Source: Chloroflexota bacterium (GTDB taxonomy: Bacteria; Chloroflexota; UBA6077; FW602-bin22; JACPQP01). Taken from it: a DNA stretch of 7,723 nucleotides. The stretch covers positions 1 through 7,723 of the forward strand of contig JACPQP010000377.1 of NCBI GenBank assembly GCA_016190465.1, in the 5' to 3' direction. Below the pieces are notes generated by a model that was not told the origin of the DNA, ran no database searches, and saw only the letters and a list, made by a program, of their open reading frames with translations. The translations under genes and the position numbers were made by a program. Position 1 is the stretch's first letter. Every line of letters starts with the position of its first letter. Below are positions 1 to 5,343 of the stretch, piece after piece.

Positions 1-302
1 CCGTCCATCTGGGCGGCCCCGGTGATCATGTTCTTGATGTAGTCGGCGTGGCCGGGACAGTCGACGTGGGCGTAGTGCCGCTTGTCGGTCTCGTACTCGA
101 CGTGGGCGATGGCGATGGTGATGCCGCGGGCCTTCTCCTCGGGGGCATTATCGATGGAGTCGAACGGCCGGAACTCGGCCTCGCCCTTGAGGGCGAGCAC
201 CTTGGTGATCGCGGCCGTCAACGTGGTCTTGCCGTGGTCGATATGCCCAATCGTGCCGATATTCACGTGGGGCTTTGTCCGCTCAAACCGCTTCTTGGCC
301 AT
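1..302 (-). CDS. tuf: Elongation factor Tu, N-terminal part (truncated by window edge)
   Basis: EF-Tu is the GTPase that carries aminoacyl-tRNA to the ribosomal A site in the cytoplasm. About 100 N-terminal residues are visible, beginning MAKKRFERTKPHVNIGTIGH. The P-loop GHIDHGKT is at residues 19-26, switch I RGITI at 59-63, and the G3 motif DCPGH at 81-85, whose histidine is the catalytic one. The P-loop has Ile where many EF-Tus have Val, a conservative change. The start at 302 is supported by an AAGGAGGA Shine-Dalgarno at 314-321 with an 11-base gap. The rest of the gene (about 300 codons by family length) lies beyond position 1. The nearest good promoter is upstream of the tRNA-Thr gene, so tuf is probably transcribed with that tRNA, recalling the tRNA-tufB arrangement of E. 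coli. Identity is certain; whether the genome has a second tuf copy cannot be judged here. Confidence 0.97.
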   Translation of the reverse strand, partial: MAKKRFERTKPHVNIGTIGHIDHGKTTLTAAITKVLALKGEAEFRPFDSIDNAPEEKARGITIAIAHVEYETDKRHYAHVDCPGHADYIKNMITGAAQMD

Positions 303-321
303 CGGGTCGCCAGTCCTCCTT

Positions 322-348
322 GCGAAAACTGCGAAAACTGCGAAAACA
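322..348. repeat. Three tandem 9-bp repeats beside the tuf ribosome binding site
   Basis: On the plus strand, gcgaaaact occurs at 322-330 and 331-339, followed by gcgaaaaca at 340-348. Two copies are perfect and the third differs in its last two bases. In the tuf mRNA the unit reads AGTTTTCGC and lies directly upstream of the AAGGAGGA Shine-Dalgarno. It is AT-rich compared with its surroundings, so it may keep the ribosome landing site unpaired. The function is inferred. Confidence 0.9.
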
Positions 349-377
349 ACGATTCCGGAAACAACGTTACGAATGAT

Positions 378-454
378 GCCTGCCACCGCACCCGGGATAG
401 CCAGCCGGGAACTCGGTTGGTTCAACCGGCTGCCCGAGCCCGGGCGTGGCAGGC
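378..454 (-). promoter_or_regulatory. Long multi-tier hairpin in the tRNA-Thr to tuf spacer
   Basis: Nested inverted repeats fold this 77-base stretch into one long stem. The outer arms are 378-386 with 446-454 (9 bp, perfect), and the middle arms are 391-396 with 439-444 (6 bp, CCCGGG). The apical arms are 402-408 with 426-432 (7 bp) and 409-412 with 420-423 (4 bp), with a two-base bulge at 424-425. An alternative small hairpin, 414-419 with 423-428, would compete with the apical stem. No U-tract follows on the minus strand, so it does not look like an intrinsic terminator. It may be a processing site separating tRNA from tuf mRNA, or a leader that regulates tuf. The pairing is seen in the sequence; the role is inference. 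Confidence 0.6.
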
Positions 455-487
455 TCACCTCGAGGCCGTGCTGCAAGCCGCCGCGGG

Positions 488-560
488 AGCCGACGGTGGG
501 ACTCGAACCCGCAACCCGCGGTTTACAAAACCGCCGCTCTACCAGTTGAGCTACGTCGGC
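488..560 (-). tRNA. tRNA-Thr, anticodon UGU
   Basis: A complete cloverleaf can be drawn on the minus strand. The acceptor stem is GCCGACG/CGTCGGC, the D stem GCTC/GAGC with GG in an 8-base loop, and the anticodon stem GCGGT/ACCGC. The anticodon loop TTTGTAA gives UGU, which reads ACA (Thr). A 5-base variable loop and a T loop TTCGAGT follow. The T stem GCGGG/CCCAC has one C-A mismatch at its second pair (positions 50-64). The discriminator base at 488 is U, and the following bases are CCC, so the CCA end is not encoded. The gene lies upstream of tuf on the same strand. Confidence 0.95.
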
Positions 561-569
561 GCCTTTATC

Positions 570-598
570 ATTATACCGGCCAGTCCCCATAGGGTCAA
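570..598 (-). promoter_or_regulatory. Near-consensus sigma70-type promoter of tRNA-Thr-tuf
   Basis: Read on the minus strand, the -35 box TTGACC is at 598-593, a 17-base spacer follows, and the -10 box TATAAT is at 575-570. Transcription should start near 563, only about three bases before the mature tRNA 5' end at 560. Such strength suits a stable RNA and an abundant protein. Confidence 0.88.
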
Positions 599-613
599 GG
601 TCGGCAGAAAGCA

Positions 614-643
614 GTGACACAAGCGGACCAGGTGTGATAGGAT
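614..643 (+). promoter_or_regulatory. Likely moxR promoter (extended -10)
   Basis: The -35-like GTGACA is at 614-619, an 18-base spacer follows, and the -10-like TAGGAT is at 638-643, preceded by TG at 635-636 (extended -10). The start site would be near 650, giving a leader of about 45 bases that contains a small hairpin (655-659 with 663-667). It is weaker than the divergent tRNA promoter, and the two -35 boxes lie only 15 bases apart. Confidence 0.5.
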
Positions 644-695
644 GGGCTTGAGTGGCAAGCTTCTTGCGTGAGCCTATCTTCGGAGGGAGCAAGGC

Positions 696-1679
696 ATGGT
701 TGCGGTGAGTTCATGGGAGCACCAACTCAAGACGGTCCAGGCGATCGAGCGTGAGATCTCGAAGGTGATCGTCGGTCAGAAAGAGATTGTCCGGGGAGTG
801 CTGATTTCGCTGATGGCGCGAAACCATTCCCTGCTGGAGGGGGTACCGGGGCTGGGGAAGACGTTGCTGGTCCGGGTGCTCGCCGAGGCCCTCGAGCTCC
901 AATACTCACGGGTGCAGTTCACCCCCGATCTGATGCCCGCCGACATCATCGGCACCAACGTGATCGTGGAGGACGGGCAGGGCGAGAAGTACTTCCGGTT
1001 CGAGTACGGGCCCATCTTCGCGAACATCATCCTGGCCGACGAGATCAACCGTGCCACGCCCAAGACGCAGTCGGCGCTCCTTGAAGCGATGCAGGAGCAA
1101 ACCGTCACGGTCGGCAAGACGGTCCACACCTTGCCCCGGCCGTTCTTCGTGCTGGCGACCCAGAACCCGATGGAGATGGAGGGGACGTACCCACTGCCCG
1201 AGGCGCAGCTCGATCGGTTCTTCTTCAAGCTGCTGGTCCGGTACCCTTCCAACCAGGACCTCACCGAGATCCTCTTGCGCACGACCGGCGGGGCGTCGCC
1301 GAAGGTCAACAAGGTCGCCGATGGACAGGTTCTGAATCAGATCAGCGAGATGGCGCGAGAGGTCCCGATCGCCAGCCACGTGCTGAACTACGCCGTCCGC
1401 CTGGTGACGGCGACCCATCCGGACCGTCCGGACGCGCTGAAGATCACCCGCGATTACGTCCGGTACGGGTCGAGCCCGCGAGGCGGCCAGGCGTTAGTGT
1501 TGGCGGGGAAGATCCGCGCGCTCCTGGAGGGCCGTTACAACGTCTCTTTCGAAGACATCCGCGAGGTCGCCCACCCCGCGCTTCGCCACCGCATCATCCT
1601 GAACTTCCAGGGCGAAATGGAGGCGCTCACCACCGATCAGATGATCGACGAGCTGCTGCGCGTGGTGCCGAGCGAGTAA
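696..1679 (+). CDS. MoxR-family AAA+ ATPase
   Basis: MoxR ATPases are cytoplasmic AAA+ proteins thought to act as chaperones that help mature or activate partner complexes, often together with von Willebrand factor A (VWA) domain proteins. The 327-residue length is typical. Visible motifs are Walker A GVPGLGKT at 49-56, Walker B IILADEIN at 111-118, sensor 1 ATQNP at 154-158, the LDRF arginine-finger region at 172-175, and the sensor 2 region GSSPRGG at 248-254. Nothing needed for ATP binding or hydrolysis is missing. The start is supported by GGAGGGAG ending at 689, six bases before ATG. The usual downstream partners (DUF58 and VWA proteins) are absent: the next gene is rho, with its own promoter, so moxR appears monocistronic. 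The family call is secure; the substrate is unknown. Confidence 0.93.
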   Translation: MVAVSSWEHQLKTVQAIEREISKVIVGQKEIVRGVLISLMARNHSLLEGVPGLGKTLLVRVLAEALELQYSRVQFTPDLMPADIIGTNVIVEDGQGEKYFRFEYGPIFANIILADEINRATPKTQSALLEAMQEQTVTVGKTVHTLPRPFFVLATQNPMEMEGTYPLPEAQLDRFFFKLLVRYPSNQDLTEILLRTTGGASPKVNKVADGQVLNQISEMAREVPIASHVLNYAVRLVTATHPDRPDALKITRDYVRYGSSPRGGQALVLAGKIRALLEGRYNVSFEDIREVAHPALRHRIILNFQGEMEALTTDQMIDELLRVVPSE

Positions 1680-1907
1680 CGGGCGAGCGCCTGCTTCGCG
1701 GCGCCGATGAATCTGAATCTCATCTGACCACTGATTTGACCGCATCGCTGGTCTGTGCTATACTTCAGTAGGTTAGCTTGACCATCATCTGGTGTATTTC
1801 CGGCCGGTCGTTCCTCTCTTCCGACGGTGTCGGACCCCATCGTGAACAGGCGTTGAGGTTACACAGAGCCACATCAACATTCCTCAGTTTATTTCCACGG
1901 ACGTCCG
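1680..1907 (+). promoter_or_regulatory. moxR-rho intergenic region: rho promoter and leader
   Basis: A strong promoter sits at 1736-1764: -35 TTGACC (1736-1741), a 17-base spacer, and -10 TATACT (1759-1764) preceded by TGC (extended -10). Transcription should begin near 1771, leaving a leader of about 137 bases. The leader has a 6-bp hairpin with a triloop (1820-1825 with 1829-1834). A G-poor, C-rich stretch at 1861-1898 (13 C and 3 G in 38 bases) looks like a Rho utilisation region. There is a tandem gaatct pair at 1709-1720. No U-tract terminator for moxR is evident. Confidence 0.75.
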
Positions 1908-3170
1908 ATGGAGAAACAATTGAACCTCGCTGAACTCGAAGCCAAGACTCGCGACGAACTGCAAGACATTGCCAAGGAGCTCGGCGTCACCGGCTACAGC
2001 GGGCTGAAGAAACAGGAGCTCGTCTTTCGCGTGCTTCAGACCCAGACCGAGCAGCAGGGGTATCTCTTCGGCGGCGGCATCCTGGAGATCGTCGAAGACG
2101 GCTATGGCTTCCTGCGCAAGGACGGCTTCCTCCCCGGCTCGTCCGACGTGTACGTGTCCCAGTCCCAGATCCGACGCTTCGGATTGCGCACGGGCGACAT
2201 GGTGACGGGCCAGGTCCGCCCGCCCAAGGAGAACGAGAAGTACTATGGTCTCCTGCGCGTCGAGGCGGTCAATGGGCTGGATCCCGAGGTGGCGAAGCGA
2301 CGCCCCCACTTCGAGTCGCTGACGCCGATCTTCCCCCACGAGCTGTTCAGCCTCGAGACGGCGAAGGACAACCTCACCCAGCGCCTGGTCAACCTGATCT
2401 CGCCGATCGGCCGTGGCCAGCGCGGCCTGATCGTGTCGCCGCCCAAGGCTGGTAAGACAACGGTGTTGAAGCACATCGCCAACGGCATCACGACCAACTA
2501 CAGTGACGCTCACCTGATCGTCCTGCTCGTCGGCGAGCGCCCCGAGGAGGTCACTGACGTCAAGCGCTCGGTCCGCGGCGAGGTCGTCAGCTCGACGTTC
2601 GATGAGCCTGTCGAAGACCACCGCATCGTCGCCGAGATGGCGCTGGAGCGCGCCAAGCGGTTGGTCGAAGGCGGGCGCGACGTCGTCATCTTGCTGGACA
2701 GCATCACCCGGCTCTCCCGCGCCTACAACTTGATCGTCCCCCCCAGCGGCCGGACGCTCTCGGGCGGCATCGACCCCGCCGCCCTCTACCCGCCCAAGCG
2801 ATTCTTCGGCGCCGCCCGCAAGATCGAAGAGGGGGGCAGTCTGACGATCATCGCTACCTGCCTAGTCGACACGGGCAGCCGGATGGACGACGTGATCTAC
2901 GAGGAGTTCAAGGGCACCGGGAACATGGAGCTGGTCCTCGACCGCAAGCTGTCCGAGAAGCGCATCTTCCCGGCCATCGATATCCCGCGCTCCAGCACCC
3001 GGCGCGAGGAACTGTTGCTCGACGACACGACGCTGCGCCAGGTGTGGGCGCTCCGCCGGATGATCGCGGCGATCGGGGGCACTGAGGCGATTGAGGCGCT
3101 GATGGCCCGAATGGTCAAGAGCGCCAACAACAAAGAGTTCCTCGCCTCGCTGAGCAAGGACATCGTCTGA
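1908..3170 (+). CDS. rho: Transcription termination factor Rho
   Basis: Rho is a hexameric RNA-dependent ATPase and helicase that binds C-rich nascent RNA and releases RNA polymerase. The 420 residues match the classic length (E. coli 419) with no N-terminal insertion. An N-terminal helical domain occupies about 1-47. The primary RNA-binding OB fold follows, with DGYGFLR at 64-70 and VYVSQSQIRRF at 81-91. The P-loop is PPKAGKTT at 178-185, the catalytic ERPEEV at 210-215, and Walker B ILLDSITR at 261-268. The secondary-site loops are SGRTLSGG (280-287) and GSRMDDVIYEEFKGTGN (323-339). In-frame sequence upstream reaches a TGA at 1854-1856 with no earlier ATG, GTG or TTG, so the ATG is the first possible start. 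It lacks a clear Shine-Dalgarno. Residue 209 is Gly where E. coli has Asp. Confidence 0.97.
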   Translation: MEKQLNLAELEAKTRDELQDIAKELGVTGYSGLKKQELVFRVLQTQTEQQGYLFGGGILEIVEDGYGFLRKDGFLPGSSDVYVSQSQIRRFGLRTGDMVTGQVRPPKENEKYYGLLRVEAVNGLDPEVAKRRPHFESLTPIFPHELFSLETAKDNLTQRLVNLISPIGRGQRGLIVSPPKAGKTTVLKHIANGITTNYSDAHLIVLLVGERPEEVTDVKRSVRGEVVSSTFDEPVEDHRIVAEMALERAKRLVEGGRDVVILLDSITRLSRAYNLIVPPSGRTLSGGIDPAALYPPKRFFGAARKIEEGGSLTIIATCLVDTGSRMDDVIYEEFKGTGNMELVLDRKLSEKRIFPAIDIPRSSTRREELLLDDTTLRQVWALRRMIAAIGGTEAIEALMARMVKSANNKEFLASLSKDIV

Positions 3171-3185
3171 AAGGACATCGTCTGA
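3156..3185. repeat. 15-bp perfect tandem duplication across the rho stop codon
   Basis: The unit aaggacatcgtctga occurs at 3156-3170 and again immediately at 3171-3185. The first copy encodes the last residues of Rho (KDIV) plus TGA, and the second repeats KDIV plus TGA in the same frame. It is seen directly in the sequence. It looks like a slippage duplication that is neutral because it lies after the first stop. Confidence 0.95.
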
Positions 3186-3195
3186 CAAGAACCGA

Positions 3196-3225
3196 TTGCG
3201 CGCGGTCTGCCCGGTTGTGTATAAT
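3196..3225 (+). promoter_or_regulatory. Promoter of the argJBD operon
   Basis: A perfect -10 TATAAT lies at 3220-3225, with an 18-base spacer to a weak -35 TTGCGC at 3196-3201. The predicted start near 3232 gives a leader of only about 23 bases before argJ. The weak -35 with a perfect -10 suggests a regulated or moderately active promoter. Confidence 0.7.
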
Positions 3226-3226
3226 G

Positions 3227-3245
3227 CCTCCGTTCTGAACGGAGG
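3227..3245. promoter_or_regulatory. 19-bp perfect palindrome over the argJ start site and Shine-Dalgarno
   Basis: The sequence cctccgttctgaacggagg has 9-bp arms (3227-3235 and 3237-3245) around one central base. It begins just downstream of the -10 box, covers the predicted transcription start, and ends inside the GGAGGG Shine-Dalgarno. It could be an operator for a dimeric repressor. If transcription starts early enough, it could instead form an RNA hairpin that hides the ribosome site. It does not resemble the AT-rich ARG box of ArgR. Confidence 0.6.
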
Positions 3246-3254
3246 GAGCGATCA

Positions 3255-3272
3255 ATGGCATCGATGGCATCG
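3255..3272. repeat. 9-bp tandem duplication of the argJ start
   Basis: atggcatcg occurs twice back to back (3255-3263 and 3264-3272), giving the protein start MASMAS and two in-frame ATG codons. The spacing to the Shine-Dalgarno is 8 bases for the first ATG and 17 for the second, which favours the first. Confidence 0.92.
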
Positions 3273-4469
3273 ATCGAGCCAGTTGTCGGCGGCAGCGTCA
3301 CCAGCCCCCGCGGCTTTCGCGCGGGGGCCACGTATTGCGGCATCAAGAAGGGCGGCCGCGACCTCTGCATCATCGCCTCGGATCTCCCCTGCACCGCGGC
3401 CGGTGTGTTCACGACCAACCGGGTGCAGGCCGCTCCGGTCGTCCTGACCCGCCAGCGCCTGACCAACGACCGCGCGCAGGCCGTCGTCGTGAACAGCGGC
3501 TGCGCCAACGCGTGCACTCACCAGCGCGGTCTGACCGACGCCGACGAGATGACCCGCCTGGTCGCCGAGAAACTTGGCATCGCCGTCGACGATGTCCTGG
3601 TCGCCTCGACCGGGGTGATTGGCGTGTACCTGCCGATGGAGAAGGTCCGCCGCGGCGTCGCCGGGATCGACCTCACCGCCGATGGTGGCGCAGACGCCGC
3701 GCTTGCCATCCTGACGACCGATACGCGGCCCAAGCGGGTCGCCGTCCGGACGACCATCGGTGGCCACGCCGTCACGCTGGCGGGAATGGCGAAGGGCGCC
3801 GGCATGATCCACCCGAATATGGCGACGATGCTCTCGTTCATCACCACCGACGTCACGCTGACACCGGACTTCGCCCGCCAGGCGATCCGGCGGGCCGCCG
3901 ACGTCTCGTTCAACGCGATCAGCGTCGACGGCGATACCAGCACGAACGACACGCTGCTGCTCCTGGCCAACGGCGCCGCCGGCAACCCCCCGATCGCCGC
4001 CCACGATCAGACAGCCGCCGAGTTCCAGGCCGCGCTCGACTCGGTCGCCGTCGAGCTCGCGAAGATGGTTGTGCTGGACGGCGAGGGGGCGACGCGCATC
4101 TTCCAGGTCGATGTGCTCGGCGCTCGCGGCGACGCCGATGCCCGCCGGGCCGCCCGCGCGGTGACCACATCCCCGCTCGTCAAGACGGCGGTCCACGGCA
4201 ACGACCCCAACTGGGGACGCATCCTCTGTGCGGTCGGCTACAGCGGGGCCGACGTCGATCCGGAGCGGGTCGATCTGGCCGTCGGCGATGTGTGCATCCT
4301 TCGGGATGGCCACCTGTTGCCGTTCGATCGCCAGGCGGCTTCGAACCAGTTGCGCGGCCCCGACGTTCGGCTGACGGTCCATCTCCACCTGGGTGATGGC
4401 CGGGCGACGGCCTGGGGCTGCGACCTCTCGAAAGAGTACGTCACCATCAACGCGGAGTACACCACGTGA
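3255..4469 (+). CDS. argJ: Ornithine acetyltransferase / glutamate N-acetyltransferase ArgJ
   Basis: ArgJ moves the acetyl group from N-acetylornithine to glutamate, making ornithine and recycling the acetyl group; bifunctional forms also use acetyl-CoA. The 404-residue precursor self-cleaves into two subunits. The cleavage site is visible in KGAGMIHPNMA/TML, so Thr191 becomes the N-terminal nucleophile. STGVIG at 118-123 is the expected oxyanion-hole region, DGDTSTNDT at 225-233 and GNDPNWGR at 315-322 are family signatures, and the C-terminus ends in the characteristic INAEYTT. GGAGGG at 3241-3246 sits eight bases before this ATG. A second in-frame ATG at 3264 arises from a 9-bp duplication and is too far from the ribosome site. 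It heads an operon with argB (21-base gap). Whether it is mono- or bifunctional cannot be read from the sequence. Confidence 0.97.
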   Translation: MASMASIEPVVGGSVTSPRGFRAGATYCGIKKGGRDLCIIASDLPCTAAGVFTTNRVQAAPVVLTRQRLTNDRAQAVVVNSGCANACTHQRGLTDADEMTRLVAEKLGIAVDDVLVASTGVIGVYLPMEKVRRGVAGIDLTADGGADAALAILTTDTRPKRVAVRTTIGGHAVTLAGMAKGAGMIHPNMATMLSFITTDVTLTPDFARQAIRRAADVSFNAISVDGDTSTNDTLLLLANGAAGNPPIAAHDQTAAEFQAALDSVAVELAKMVVLDGEGATRIFQVDVLGARGDADARRAARAVTTSPLVKTAVHGNDPNWGRILCAVGYSGADVDPERVDLAVGDVCILRDGHLLPFDRQAASNQLRGPDVRLTVHLHLGDGRATAWGCDLSKEYVTINAEYTT

Positions 4470-4490
4470 GCGGCTGCCAGGGGAGCAAGG

Positions 4491-5324
4491 ATGAACAGTG
4501 AGGACGTGGCGGGCGTGCTGGCCCAGACCCTGAAGTACGTCGGGGCGTTTGCCGGCAAGACCGTGGTGGTGAAGATCGGCGGCAGCACGCTCGGTAGCCA
4601 CGACACGACACTGGAGGACCTGGTCACGCTTCAGCGGATCGGCCTGATCCCCGTCGTCGTGCACGGTGGTGGCGCGACGATCAGCACCTGGCTCCGCCGG
4701 ATCGGCGCCGAGCCGCGCTTTGCCGGCGGGCTGCGGGTGACCGACCCGGAGACGATGGAGGTCGTGCTGATGACGCTGGCCGGGAAGGTCAACAAGGAGC
4801 TGGTCGCGCAGGTGCAAGCCCTGGGCGGGCAGGCAGTGGGGTTCAGCGGCATCGACGGCGGTCTCCTTCAGGGCCGGCGGCGGAGCGAGACACTTGGCCT
4901 GGTCGGCACCGTGACGGCGGTGCGTCTCGGGCTGGTCCACGTGGTGATGGCGAGCGGGTTCATCCCGCTCATCGCCCCCATCGCGATCGGTGAAGGCGGG
5001 GAGGCGCTGAACCTCAACGCCGATACTGCCGCGGCCGAGATCGCCGTCGCCCTCCGGGCCGAGAAACTCGTCTTCCTGACCGACGTGCCGGGCATCAAGG
5101 GCGCCGACGGGATCCTGATCCCGCAGATGACCGCGCGCCGGGCGCGCGAGCTGATCGAGGTCGGGGTGATCTCGGGCGGGATGGTCCCGAAGACCGAGGC
5201 CTGTCTGCGTGGGCTGGACGGCGTGTCTCGCTGCCACATCATCGATGGGCGTGTGGCCCACGCCCTGATCCGCGAACTGTTCACCGACAGCGGGGTCGGG
5301 ACCATGATCACCGACGGCGATTAG
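4491..5324 (+). CDS. argB: Acetylglutamate kinase ArgB
   Basis: ArgB phosphorylates N-acetylglutamate with ATP, the second step of arginine synthesis. The 277-residue protein has the amino acid kinase fold. Lys28 lies in VVVKIGGS (phosphate binding), HGGG is at 58-61 (glycine-rich substrate loop), and GLRVTD at 80-85 carries the substrate-binding Arg82. NLNADTAA is at 174-181, LTDVPG at 196-201 and SGGMVPK at 228-234. About 22 residues precede the kinase core, forming a predicted helix (VAGVLAQTLKYVGAFAGK). Such an N-helix marks hexameric, arginine-inhibited enzymes in this family and is lacking in the E. coli type. GLRVTD favours ArgB over the lysine-pathway LysZ. An AGGGGAG site at 4479-4485 precedes ATG by five bases. 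Gaps of 21 and 19 bases to argJ and argD indicate one operon. Confidence 0.95.
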   Translation: MNSEDVAGVLAQTLKYVGAFAGKTVVVKIGGSTLGSHDTTLEDLVTLQRIGLIPVVVHGGGATISTWLRRIGAEPRFAGGLRVTDPETMEVVLMTLAGKVNKELVAQVQALGGQAVGFSGIDGGLLQGRRRSETLGLVGTVTAVRLGLVHVVMASGFIPLIAPIAIGEGGEALNLNADTAAAEIAVALRAEKLVFLTDVPGIKGADGILIPQMTARRARELIEVGVISGGMVPKTEACLRGLDGVSRCHIIDGRVAHALIRELFTDSGVGTMITDGD

Positions 5325-5343
5325 CTCGATTAGGAGATAGGCG

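Noticed and set aside
378..454. Intrinsic terminator between tRNA-Thr and tuf
   Set aside because: The stem is long and GC-rich, but no U-run follows on the minus strand, and tuf has no other good promoter.
48..617. Plus-strand open frames over tuf and the tRNA
   Set aside because: They are antisense to EF-Tu coding sequence and run through a tRNA gene, so they are not credible coding regions.
1680..1735. Intrinsic terminator after moxR
   Set aside because: Only a weak 5-bp pairing (gatga/tcatc) is present and no T-tract follows.
1792..1845. Possible 17-codon GTG leader peptide in the rho leader
   Set aside because: It has no ribosome site, an unremarkable sequence, and nothing to distinguish it from chance.
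3227..3245. ARG box (ArgR operator) at argJ
   Set aside because: The palindrome is GC-rich and does not fit the AT-rich ArgR consensus, so it is reported only as an unknown element.
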